This document shows, piece by piece, positions 6,288 to 13,216 of a stretch of 13,232 nt of DNA. The notes below the pieces were generated by a model. It did not search any database. It saw only the letters and a list, made by a program, of their open reading frames with translations, and was not told where the DNA came from. A program made the translations under genes and the position numbers. How positions within the stretch are numbered: position 1 is the first letter of the stretch; each line of letters opens with the position of its first letter. The stretch lies in the NCBI GenBank assembly GCA_003158705.1, contig PMKX01000038.1:4880-18111 (forward strand). Direction: 5' to 3'. This stretch comes from Actinomycetota bacterium. Lineage in GTDB: Bacteria; Actinomycetota; Thermoleophilia; UBA2241.

Positions 6288-7856
6288 CTACTCGATGGAG
6301 CTGCCCTTGCTGTGCGCTGGCGCCAGCGTGGTCCAGGCGACGAGGCCGGCGGCCAGAATGACGACGCCAGCCACGATCAACGAGATGTTGAGACCAGTGT
6401 GGAAGGCACCGTAGGCGGCATCGACGACTTTGGCCACGATAGGTCCGTAGGCCTTCTCCGCGCCGGCGGCGCCACCGGAGCCGCCGCTGGGCACTGTGCC
6501 GGTCTCGACCGCCGTGATGACGACCCCTCGGAACGCGGCGGGTATGCCGAGCACGGCCAAGCGGTGGGCGAGGCCCACGGTCAGGTTGCCGTTGACCATC
6601 GAGCCGAGCACGGCCACACCCACGACCGAGCCAAGCTCGCGACTCGTCGTGGTCGCCGACGCGGCCATGCCGGAGTGCGCCGGCGGGATCACCGCCAGAG
6701 CTACGGAGGTGATGGGCACCACGGCGATGCCGAATCCCAAGCCGGCCAGGGTGAGCGCCACCGCGAGCGCGTCAAAGTGGATCTGGCCTTGCAGAGCCAG
6801 GCACGCGAACAGCACACCGGCACCGGCAGCCAGACAGCCGACGGCCATGGGCAGGCGCGGCCCCACTCTGCCCACCCACCTCCCCGCGAGCACCGAGGAC
6901 AAGATCATGGCCACCGACATGGGCACGAAGAGCAGCGCGAGGCGGTACGGCGAGTACCCGACCACCTCCTGTAGGTAGAGTGCGGTGAAGAAGAAGATCG
7001 AGAAGATGCCGAAGTACGTGGCAAAGGCCACCGCGAGCGCGCCGGAGAACGGCGCTTTGCGCAGGTATCTCACGTCGAATATGGGTGCCGGATTGCGGAT
7101 TTCGGCGAGCACAAACAGCCCGGCCGCCACGGCACCGATGACGAACAGCGCGATCATCCCAGGCGCCGCGTAGCCTCGACTCTCCCCGAGGATGACCGCG
7201 AAGATCGTGGTGCCGAGCGCCACCGGCCCCAGGATGAACCCCGCCCAGTCCTTGCGGGCAGACAGCGGGTCGGCGCTCTCCGGCACTGTCATCCAGGCGG
7301 CCACGAAGATCGCCGCTCCTGCGGCCAGGTTGAACCAGAACACGTCGCGCCAGCCGCCGATACCGACCAGGATGCCGCCGAAGACTGGCCCCAGCGCCAG
7401 GGCCAAGCCCGAGATGGCTGCCCACACCCCCAGTGCCCGCGCCCGCGCGGCACGCTGCGGATACATGTGCCGTATGACCGAGAGCGTCGCCGGCTCGCAG
7501 GCGGCCGCCCCGACGCCCATGATGGCCCGCGAGGCGATGAGCGTGTTGACGTTCGGAGCCAAAGCTCCGAGCAGAGATCCGGCGACGAACACGGCCACTC
7601 CGCCGAGCATCATGCGCTTGCGGCCGAGGCGGTCGCCCAAGGTGCCCGCCCCCAACATGAGACTGGCGAACACCAGAGCGTACCCATTGACGACCCACTG
7701 CAGCTGGGACACGCCGGCGTGCATCGTCGACTGGATGTCGGCGAGGGCGACGCTGACGATGGTCGTGTCGAGGAACGTCAGGAACAGGACGGCGCTGATA
7801 GTCGCCAAAGCACGATTCTGGCGCCCCTGGATCGAGGCCGCTCGTGCCTGGCTCAT
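6288..7856 (-). CDS. MFS transporter, DHA2 (EmrB/QacA, 14-helix) family
   Basis: This 522-residue integral membrane protein has about 14 predicted helices and the length of the DHA2 drug:proton antiporters. Early landmarks are the D30 motif FLDTTIVSVALADI in helix 1, and motif A GDRLGRKR (74-81) between helices 2 and 3. Next come the motif C region ALGPVFGGILV in helix 5 and the middle pair of extra helices after SADPLSARKDWAG. A glycine-rich loop (PSGGSGGAAGAEKAYG) separates the last two helices. Homologues export antibiotics, dyes, lipids or glycolipids using the proton gradient; the substrate cannot be told here. The start is ATG at 7856 with GAGG four bases upstream; a TTG at 7868 lacks a ribosome site. 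It follows the lipoprotein gene by 21 nt and is the last gene of a three-gene unit. This suggests export linked to an envelope lipoprotein, as in mycobacterial MFS/lipoprotein pairs. Confidence 0.93.
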   Translation of the reverse strand: MSQARAASIQGRQNRALATISAVLFLTFLDTTIVSVALADIQSTMHAGVSQLQWVVNGYALVFASLMLGAGTLGDRLGRKRMMLGGVAVFVAGSLLGALAPNVNTLIASRAIMGVGAAACEPATLSVIRHMYPQRAARARALGVWAAISGLALALGPVFGGILVGIGGWRDVFWFNLAAGAAIFVAAWMTVPESADPLSARKDWAGFILGPVALGTTIFAVILGESRGYAAPGMIALFVIGAVAAGLFVLAEIRNPAPIFDVRYLRKAPFSGALAVAFATYFGIFSIFFFTALYLQEVVGYSPYRLALLFVPMSVAMILSSVLAGRWVGRVGPRLPMAVGCLAAGAGVLFACLALQGQIHFDALAVALTLAGLGFGIAVVPITSVALAVIPPAHSGMAASATTTSRELGSVVGVAVLGSMVNGNLTVGLAHRLAVLGIPAAFRGVVITAVETGTVPSGGSGGAAGAEKAYGPIVAKVVDAAYGAFHTGLNISLIVAGVVILAAGLVAWTTLAPAHSKGSSIE

Positions 7857-7877
7857 CGCGCCTCGCAAGGCAACTGG

Positions 7878-8375
7878 CTAGGGCGTCGCCGAGGGCGAGC
7901 TCTGGGAGGTCTGCTGGCCCTCCAGCGCAAGCAGGTCGGCGAAGCTCTTGGCGGACACCTTCCACACGCCGCTCTCCAGCACCGCTTGTCCCGTTTGATC
8001 GGCCAGCGCGACCTTGCCGCTCAGGAGGATCGAGTACGTCACCATAGCCGTGCTCGCGGACGTGACGGTCACGGCAGACACCTTAGCCTGGCTCGCCTGG
8101 GCGATCACCGACTTCGCCTGCGCCTGTATGGTCTGGGCGAACTGCTGCGCGTTCTGTAGCAGGCTGATCTTACGCGCCGCCGGCGTCGTACCGGCGAAGA
8201 ACGACTCCCAGTTTGCCGTGATCTGCGCCACGGAGGCGTTCGAAGTCGCAGTCGCGGTCGGGCTGGCCTTGGAGGACGACGAGCTGGACCCGCAGCCCAT
8301 CACCGTCGCCGCCAGTGCAGTGAGCACTAGCGCAGTCGCAGCAGCGCTGACCCACGGACGCGTCACCCTTCTCAT
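7878..8375 (-). CDS. Small lipoprotein, MTB12-like
   Basis: This 165-residue exported protein has a basic N-terminus (MRRVTRPW), a hydrophobic core and a lipobox-like VMGC with C28 as the likely lipid-bearing residue. A serine- and threonine-rich linker (to about residue 48) leads to a domain of about 95 residues. This domain begins ITANWESFFAGTTPAARKISLLQNA, split as ITANWESFF and TPAARKISLLQNAQQF. It ends SGVWKVSAKSFADLLAL. From memory this matches the MTB12 low-molecular-weight antigen domain of actinobacteria, whose function is unknown. The ATG at 8375 has AGGGGG eight bases upstream; a GTG at 8384 lies too close to that site. It sits 27 nt after the copy B gene and 21 nt before the MFS gene. 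An accessory or partner role for the exporter is possible but unproven. Confidence 0.8.
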   Translation of the reverse strand: MRRVTRPWVSAAATALVLTALAATVMGCGSSSSSSKASPTATATSNASVAQITANWESFFAGTTPAARKISLLQNAQQFAQTIQAQAKSVIAQASQAKVSAVTVTSASTAMVTYSILLSGKVALADQTGQAVLESGVWKVSAKSFADLLALEGQQTSQSSPSATP

Positions 8376-8402
8376 TCTCTGCACCCCCTGTAGATGCCGG
8401 CT

Positions 8403-8864
8403 CTACGGCCTCTGGCGCCGTTCGGGTCCATCGTACGGCTGCTGCTCCCGCCGGCGGTCCGCGACCACGTAAGGTCGCAGTTCTACCCGCTCCTCTTCCT
8501 CGAGGAACCCGTTCTCCCCGATCTGGGCGTTGGCGAGAGACTGTGCCAGAAGCGTCACCAGATCGTCGTCTGGGCCCAGAAGCCATTCGCGCTGGCCGCC
8601 TTCAGCCCCAGATCCGGTGGGCGACTTCACGTCACGCCACACGTCGCCGTCTTCGAGAAGCAGATAGCGGTTTGTGCCGCTGCCGGGGCGAGTGTCCTTC
8701 AGGAGCCAGCCGCGGACACTCGCCGGACTCACGCTGCCGTCGCGACGGACGAAGGCCACGCTGCACTCGGGCTTGCGACCAAGCGCGCGCAGGGAGTCGA
8801 TGTACTGCGTGACCACCTCATGCAGCGTCGCCTTGGGGTATCTGGGGTGAAACTCGTCGTCCAC
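8403..8864 (-). CDS. Small uncharacterised protein, copy B of a two-member family in this window
   Basis: This 153-residue soluble protein is not recognised. It is related to the product at 5749-6207 along most of its length. The matching blocks here are KPECSVAF, GWLL, RYLLLEDGDVW, REWLLGPDDDLVTLLAQS and VVADRR. The GTG at 8864 is chosen because AGAAGG lies six bases upstream; the TTG at 8870 directly abuts that site. It is the first gene of a tight minus-strand unit with the lipoprotein and the MFS exporter. No clear promoter was found in the 139 bp upstream, so it may be read from the surface-protein genes. Its very charged C-terminus (DRRREQQPYDGPERRQ) could be unstructured. A regulatory or binding role linked to the transporter is speculative. 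Confidence 0.75.
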   Translation of the reverse strand: MDDEFHPRYPKATLHEVVTQYIDSLRALGRKPECSVAFVRRDGSVSPASVRGWLLKDTRPGSGTNRYLLLEDGDVWRDVKSPTGSGAEGGQREWLLGPDDDLVTLLAQSLANAQIGENGFLEEEERVELRPYVVADRRREQQPYDGPERRQRP

Positions 8865-8964
8865 ACTCAACCTTCTGTTCGCGTGCAGCCTTCGCGCTGC
8901 GCATCATGGGTTCCTGCAAGCGTCGCGCCCTCGCCGTCGACGACCGCCCGTGCCAGGAGCCGCC

Positions 8965-8979
8965 CGCCGGTCGCCGGCG
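8965..8979 (-). terminator. GC hairpin after the DUF916-like gene
   Basis: CGCCGG, three-base loop, CCGGCG: a perfect 6-bp stem lying 24 bp beyond the stop of the membrane-anchored surface gene. No T-run follows on the minus strand. It may end or weaken transcription before the copy B gene, or be only a GC-rich palindrome. A second small stem, GCAGC/GCTGC, lies near 8885-8900 just before the copy B ribosome site. Confidence 0.3.
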
Positions 8980-9003
8980 CATGCAGAGAGGGAGCGCGAG
9001 CGG

Positions 9004-9933
9004 TCAGAGCGTCGGCGCCGCTGCCGCCTTCGGCCTCCGCCGAGCCGGGCGGCGGCGCTTCCGGCCTCGACGCCAGACCAGGAACCCGACGAGGGCCACG
9101 ATAAGTGCAGGCAGCGCCAGCCACGCCGGGTAGATCACGACCACCGTGCGCGAAAGGACCACCTGGCCTGTGCGTTGCGGCGTCACATTGTACACGAGCG
9201 TCGTGCGGACCTTGTACCAGCCGAGACCCAGCCAAGACGACCAATGAATGGGCACGTCCCACGTCAGTCCCGACGGCAGCAGATGGGGCTTCTCCCAAAT
9301 GGAAGCCGGCCGCGGCGCGACGCGCCCGGTGACGAGAGTGGTCGACGCGAACTGCAGTGTCGAGACGCCCGTGTTCCTGGCTCGCGCGTAGGCAGAGACC
9401 GACGACGACCACACCACACTGGGCAGGTCCACGTACGAAGCCGCCAGATTCGTCTCGCGCGCTCCCGCCACGTCCAAGACCACAAGCGCCCCCACCTGAT
9501 TGACCGCCCGCAGCGCCGGGCCCGTCACCACGGGACTCACAAGGAAGCCGAGGAAGTAGTCGTTGGGACGCAGGCCGGCCGGTACGTCAACGGTGATCGT
9601 CACCTCACGCGCCTGACGCGCTTTGAGGCGCATCTGCTCCGGGGAGATGTGCGTGCCGCCGGCGAAGACGGCGTCGGGCGCGTCCATGAACTGCGTCTGG
9701 CCGTTGGCGGAGAGCTTCACCTGACGGGCGCTGATCGTCACGCTCAGGGGATCCTTGCCCACATCGGCGACGCGCAAGGTGAACGTCGTCTGTGCGCCGG
9801 GTTTGACCGGGATGGGGTCGGGAGGATACGAGACGGCAAGGTCGGAGCTTGCAGCCCAGGCAGACACTGGGCCACCTAGACAGGCCGCCGCCAGCAGTGC
9901 CACAAAGAGAAGGCCGCCGAATGCGGTTCTCAT
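9004..9933 (-). CDS. DUF916-like (WxL-interacting type) membrane-anchored surface protein
   Basis: This 309-residue exported protein has a signal peptide (residues 1-27, cleavage probably after AWA). It continues with a beta-sandwich-like part starting LAVSYPPDPIPVKPGAQTTF at about 31. The pattern 'P..I.VKPG...TF.LRV.D.G..PL.V' continues to ISPEQMRLKARQAREVTI and DVPAGLRPNDYFLGF. This resembles the DUF916 peptidoglycan-binding-type domain of WxL-interacting proteins. A second beta-rich region ends near VVLSRTVVVIYPAW. A membrane helix follows at about 269-287, then a basic tail (RRGRKRRR), which places the protein outside with its C-terminus inside. The ATG at 9933 has AGGAGG seven bases upstream; the ATG at 9963 lies before that site and was rejected. 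It follows the WxL-like gene by 78 nt. The likely role is anchoring that surface protein. The family call is from memory of pattern, not a search. Confidence 0.65.
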   Translation of the reverse strand: MRTAFGGLLFVALLAAACLGGPVSAWAASSDLAVSYPPDPIPVKPGAQTTFTLRVADVGKDPLSVTISARQVKLSANGQTQFMDAPDAVFAGGTHISPEQMRLKARQAREVTITVDVPAGLRPNDYFLGFLVSPVVTGPALRAVNQVGALVVLDVAGARETNLAASYVDLPSVVWSSSVSAYARARNTGVSTLQFASTTLVTGRVAPRPASIWEKPHLLPSGLTWDVPIHWSSWLGLGWYKVRTTLVYNVTPQRTGQVVLSRTVVVIYPAWLALPALIVALVGFLVWRRGRKRRRPARRRPKAAAAPTL

Positions 9934-9979
9934 CGGGCGGCCTCCTGAGGCTCTGCGCTTCATGCGAGAAGGATTCGCC

Positions 9980-10002
9980 AGCAGAGAGCCGGCTCCTCTC
10001 GC
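9980..10002 (-). other. Hairpin between the two surface-protein genes
   Basis: AGAGAGCCGGCTCCTCTC folds as a stem built on the palindrome GAGCCGGCTC with flanking GAGA/TCTC pairs and one bulge. It sits in the 78-bp gap after the WxL-like stop. No T-run follows, so it may adjust relative expression or mRNA stability rather than fully stop transcription. Confidence 0.35.
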
Positions 10003-10011
10003 GAAGTGGTG

Positions 10012-10995
10012 TTAGTAACTTGGCGTGGCTACGTAGGTGATGGTGTCGGAGTAGTTGCCGGCCGGCACCCCATAGTCGACCTTCACTTGGTCGGTCAGCA
10101 CCAAGGTGTCCGCGGTAGCGCCGGTCGGGCCGGTGGCGCTCAAGAAGGTGGCCGCCGAGCCCGGGTAGCCCACGAACTGGCCGCCGGAGAGCCCGGAAGC
10201 CATGGCGGCGCCGTGGCCGCCGCTTCCCGAGAGCGTGGCGGAAGCACCCCACCCGCTAGCTGGGAACGTGCCGACACCCGTGCCGGGTCCCACGGACACA
10301 GCCGGGATCGTGTAGGCCGGGCTGGTGCGCGAGAGGCCGGTGTCCGAAGCAGCCAGCGTGTAGCCGCTGGCGGCGTTCGTCTGTATGGTCAGGGTGACCG
10401 CTTGGCTCGAGCCGTTGGCTGTGCCTGTCGGGTCTACCGCCAACGAGAAGGAGGGCGTGTCGTTGGTGAAGCTCAGCGTCTGCGCGACAGTGACCGTGGC
10501 GGTCGTCGAGGACGAGCCGAACGTGACCGACTGTGACGTGCCCGAGTCGATGGTCGCCGGAACACTCGTCTGAGTGGTGACGGTCGACGTGTTGGAGCCG
10601 GCGGTGGAGGTGTTCGTGAGGCCGGTGAACGAAAGGTAGATCGGGATGTTGGCCGCCACGGCGACGGGCGACGTGACCGTGTAGGTGATCGTGTTGCTGG
10701 CCAACGCGACTGTGCCGGCACCGAGACCATACACGGTGCCCACGGCGACGGTGCCTGCCGTGCCGCTGGGGACCGTCATGGTGACGTACTTGATCGTGCC
10801 CGCGGTCGCCGTCTTACAGGAGAAGGCGTAGGTGACGGCGGTCTTACCGGTCTGCGAGTTGTTGACTGACCAACTCACGTTGGCGAGCGTGCCGGCGAAG
10901 GCCTGTGAAGCCTCGAGGGCAAAGACTGCGAGCACGGCCAGCACCCCTGCTGCGACTAGACGCGCACGGCGCCTGCCCATCGGTCGTGTACCCAT
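10012..10995 (-). CDS. WxL-like secreted surface protein
   Basis: This 327-residue exported protein has a signal peptide (about residues 1-34, cleavage after QAFA). The mature part is rich in Thr, Ser, Gly, Ala and Val and almost free of charge, as in wall-surface beta-sandwich proteins. The C-terminal half follows a recognisable pattern: LSFTNDTPSFSLAVDPTG, then LTIQTNAASGYTLAASDTG, a glycine-rich GWGASATL loop and the end YSDTITYVATPSY. This resembles WxL-type domains of Firmicutes and similar repeated domains in actinobacteria, though a true W-x-L motif is not present. There is no LPXTG signal or C-terminal helix, so retention must be by binding, plausibly to the neighbouring membrane-anchored DUF916-like protein. 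The ATG at 10995 is preceded by GGAGG four bases upstream. Promoter elements upstream are not clear. Confidence is high for a secreted protein, moderate for the family. Confidence 0.7.
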   Translation of the reverse strand: MGTRPMGRRRARLVAAGVLAVLAVFALEASQAFAGTLANVSWSVNNSQTGKTAVTYAFSCKTATAGTIKYVTMTVPSGTAGTVAVGTVYGLGAGTVALASNTITYTVTSPVAVAANIPIYLSFTGLTNTSTAGSNTSTVTTQTSVPATIDSGTSQSVTFGSSSTTATVTVAQTLSFTNDTPSFSLAVDPTGTANGSSQAVTLTIQTNAASGYTLAASDTGLSRTSPAYTIPAVSVGPGTGVGTFPASGWGASATLSGSGGHGAAMASGLSGGQFVGYPGSAATFLSATGPTGATADTLVLTDQVKVDYGVPAGNYSDTITYVATPSY

Positions 10996-11020
10996 CGTTC
11001 CTCCAAGTCGTGAGATGCAC

Positions 11021-11034
11021 TGTGAGCCGTGAGG
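11021..11034 (-). promoter_or_regulatory. 5' leader hairpin of the WxL-like gene
   Basis: On the minus strand GAGCC, loop TCAC, GGCTC forms a perfect five-pair stem about 16 bases before the ribosome site GGAGG (11004-11000). It would sit in the leader of the WxL-like transcript. Possible role in translation control; no known riboswitch match. Confidence 0.3.
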
Positions 11035-11081
11035 CTCGATGGGGTCCCTATCGGCAGCGTGGCGCCATGGCTTTAGCTAGT

Positions 11082-11091
11082 TTTCGCGAAA
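11082..11091. promoter_or_regulatory. Perfect palindrome TTTCGCGAAA upstream of the WxL-like gene
   Basis: A 10-bp perfect palindrome lies 86 bp before the WxL-like start and after the hairpin that ends the preceding gene, so it is in the region where the promoter should be. It could be an operator for a dimeric repressor. It is short enough to arise by chance, and no second copy was seen in the window. Confidence 0.25.
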
Positions 11092-11131
11092 GAGGACGAG
11101 AAGTGGGCACACCTGGGCGATCCACGACAAA

Positions 11132-11173
11132 GAGGGCGCTCGCCGACAGCATGTGCTGCCGGCGAGCGCCCTC
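11132..11173 (-). terminator. Strong terminator-type hairpin 2 after the solute-binding protein gene
   Basis: GAGGGCGCTCGCCG (11132-11145) and CGGCGAGCGCCCTC (11160-11173) form 14 perfect pairs. Inside, after an A-C mismatch, CAGC pairs with GCTG around an ATGT loop. On the minus strand the stem ends CCCTC and is followed by TTTGTC, a short T-tract, which suits a rho-independent terminator for the gene ending at 11245. Confidence 0.7.
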
Positions 11174-11192
11174 GCTTACTGCGGCCCTCGCC

Positions 11193-11232
11193 GCGACCGG
11201 CTCGAGCACGCCATGCGCCTCGAGCCCGTCGC
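11193..11232 (-). terminator. Terminator-type hairpin 1 after the solute-binding protein gene
   Basis: GCGAC-C-GGCTCGAG (11193-11206) pairs with CTCGAGCC-C-GTCGC (11219-11232): 13 pairs with one C-C mismatch and a 12-base loop. It starts 12 bp beyond the stop codon of the solute-binding protein. There is no T-run after it; with the stronger hairpin that follows it forms a tandem termination or mRNA 3'-end protection site. Confidence 0.5.
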
Positions 11233-11244
11233 GCTAGGCCGGAC

Positions 11245-13125
11245 TCACTCTTCGACTGACTCCGTGACCGTCCCGCGGCGCCGCTTGATGAGCACGTAGA
11301 CCACCGCGCCCACGACCAGGACGCCGACGACTATGCCCAGGATGAGCACACCCTTCGTGCCGGAGCTGCTCCCCCCGCCGCCGGCCTTGGGCCTGACGGA
11401 GAAGTAGGTCTCGTAGCCGTAGGGCGGGAACACGACGTTGCCCACCTTGGCCGGCACCTGTACCCAGTCGGTCCATCGGCTGGTATTCCAGGCCTCGGTG
11501 TCGTCCGAGAATGCCAGCGGGATGTACGGCGTCTGCTCATAGATCATCTGCTGCAGCTGGTAGACCATCTGCAGGCGCTTCTGCTGGTTCATCTCCGTGG
11601 ACTGCTGCTTGTAGAGGGCGTCGTACTGCGGGTCCGACCAGGCGCAGTCGCTCCACGCGTCGATCTGGCTGGTGGTGAAGTAGCTCAGACCCGGCCCGGG
11701 GTCGATGTCGTTGTACCAACCCCACTCGAACATGTCGTAGTCGGGTGTGAACTTGCCGTTGACGGTGTTGGTCAGCGCGCTCTCCAGCGCGCCGTCGTCG
11801 ACCGTCGAGAAGTTGATCTTGAGGCCGAGCGATTGGAACCACCCCGTCATGAACTTGCCGCAGGTGATGCTCTGCGGGTACGAGCTGCGCGCCCACAGGC
11901 GCAGAGTGCCTATCGGCTTGCCGGTCTTGTCGAGGCGCACGCCGTTCTTGAGCGGGTAGCCCGCTGCGGTCAGCATCTGCCCGGCCTTGGCCAGGTTGAA
12001 GGTGTACGCCTGGTCGGCCGGAGGCGTCCAGTGCCAGTCGGGGTTGTGGTAGTAGTCGGCGGTGATCACCGTGTCCGCCGGCTTGGCCATACCGCCGTAG
12101 GCGATCTGGCAGAGCTTGTTCTTGTCGACGGCCCACTGCAGCGCCTGACGGAACTTCCAGTCGCGCAGCACCGGGTTGCCGAGGCTCTGCCAAGGCTTGC
12201 CGTCGGACATGCCCTGGTAGCAGTTGAAGCCGAGCTCGTCGTAGCCGTTGACCTGTATGGGCTTGGCGACGATGCCCGAATCGTGCGCGAGCATGGTCAT
12301 CTGGGCCTGCAGTAGCCCGAGGCAGCCGTCGATGCCGCCGGCCTTCATCTCCTGGCCCATGGTGTCGGCGTTGGTGAACATCTCGAAGACGATGGAGTCC
12401 ACGTGCGGCGCGCCCCGCCAGTAGCTCTTGTTCGCCTGCATGACCAGGTAGTTGGACTTCTTGACGTCCACGCACTGGAACGGCCCACTGCCGATGATCT
12501 TCGGACTGTTGGGAAAGGTCTTGAGGGCCACGCTGGGCGACATCTTCGACCAGATGTGCTCGGGCAGGATGGGCATCTCACCCAAGCTGTTGAGCAGAGC
12601 CGGCGTGGGGGCAGAGCAGTCGAAGCGCACCGTGTAGTCGTCGACGGCCGTGACCTTCTTGATGTTGGCCGTGTAGCTGGTCCAGTTTGTGGCGTTGTTC
12701 TGGATGATGAAGTTGAAGGTGAAGGCCACGTCACGCGCGGTCACCGGTTGGCCGTTGTCTTGCCACTTGGCGGTCCGGCGTAGCGTGAAGGTCCAGGTCT
12801 TGCCGTCGGGAGTGCTCTTCCAGTCGGTCGCCAGGCCGGTGGTCTTCTCCGGCGACAGGTCGACAGGGCTGAGGCCGACGAGACTATCGTAGTTCATGTA
12901 CCAGATAGTGAACGCAGACGAGTTGGTGCCGATGAACGGATTAAGGTTGTCGGCGTCGGCCAGCCAGCCGAGCCTAAGGACGACCTTGCCGTTGATGCTC
13001 GGCGACGGACGCGGGCTCGAGCTGGCGGCGAGCGCCGACGTCAACCCCCAGAGGCAACCGACCGAGAGGAGCAGCGTCACGGCTGCCAGCCCCGCCAGAC
13101 GCCACGACCTGCACATGCTTCTCAC
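11245..13125 (-). CDS. ABC-type oligopeptide (family 5) solute-binding protein with C-terminal membrane anchor
   Basis: This 626-residue exported binding protein of the DppA/OppA type (SBP_bac_5) starts with a signal peptide (residues 1 to about 34, ending TSALAAS). The family's opening pattern follows: LRLGWLADADNLNPFIGTNS, then YDSLVGLSPVD and the signature-like TPDGKTWTFTLRRTAKWQDN with ARDVAFTFNF. Later landmarks are IIGSGPF, NPVLRDWKFRQALQWAVDK and YEQTPYIPLAF. After the domain there is a glycine- and serine-rich linker, one membrane helix at about 592-613 and a KRRR stop-transfer tail. The protein is therefore tethered by its C-terminus rather than by a lipid. The GTG at 13125 is five bases from AGGAGG; the GTG at 13128 is too close and the ATG at 13116 too far. 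No permease or ATPase gene is visible downstream, where strong hairpins follow; partners may lie upstream, beyond the window. Substrate unknown; peptides are the family default. Confidence 0.9.
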   Translation of the reverse strand: MRSMCRSWRLAGLAAVTLLLSVGCLWGLTSALAASSSPRPSPSINGKVVLRLGWLADADNLNPFIGTNSSAFTIWYMNYDSLVGLSPVDLSPEKTTGLATDWKSTPDGKTWTFTLRRTAKWQDNGQPVTARDVAFTFNFIIQNNATNWTSYTANIKKVTAVDDYTVRFDCSAPTPALLNSLGEMPILPEHIWSKMSPSVALKTFPNSPKIIGSGPFQCVDVKKSNYLVMQANKSYWRGAPHVDSIVFEMFTNADTMGQEMKAGGIDGCLGLLQAQMTMLAHDSGIVAKPIQVNGYDELGFNCYQGMSDGKPWQSLGNPVLRDWKFRQALQWAVDKNKLCQIAYGGMAKPADTVITADYYHNPDWHWTPPADQAYTFNLAKAGQMLTAAGYPLKNGVRLDKTGKPIGTLRLWARSSYPQSITCGKFMTGWFQSLGLKINFSTVDDGALESALTNTVNGKFTPDYDMFEWGWYNDIDPGPGLSYFTTSQIDAWSDCAWSDPQYDALYKQQSTEMNQQKRLQMVYQLQQMIYEQTPYIPLAFSDDTEAWNTSRWTDWVQVPAKVGNVVFPPYGYETYFSVRPKAGGGGSSSGTKGVLILGIVVGVLVVGAVVYVLIKRRRGTVTESVEE

Positions 13126-13210
13126 CACGGCCTCCTTGCTCGACGAAAGCCCGCGGAGCGCATCGGGCCCCCCACCGGCCGAACGCCGACCTACACGCCG
13201 GCGCCAGCCG

Positions 13211-13216
13211 ATTCTA
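13211..13216 (-). promoter_or_regulatory. Possible -10 box of the solute-binding protein gene
   Basis: TAGAAT on the minus strand (13216-13211) matches the -10 consensus at 5 of 6 positions and would start transcription near 13204, giving a leader of about 80 nt. The -35 box at normal spacing would lie just outside the window, so this cannot be confirmed. Alternatively the gene is read from an upstream operon. Confidence 0.25.

Noticed and set aside
7857..7868. TTG at 7868 as start of the MFS transporter
   Set aside because: No ribosome site precedes it, while the ATG at 7856 has GAGG four bases upstream.
9934..9963. ATG at 9963 as start of the DUF916-like protein
   Set aside because: AGGAGG lies after this ATG and seven bases before the ATG at 9933, whose product begins directly with a normal signal peptide.
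11040..11095. CTAAAGCCATGG with a later CTGCCGATAGGG, reminiscent of part of a cyclic-di-GMP-I riboswitch
   Set aside because: The 5' half of the motif and the hairpin closed by a GAAA loop cannot be built from the upstream bases, so the resemblance is too weak to claim.
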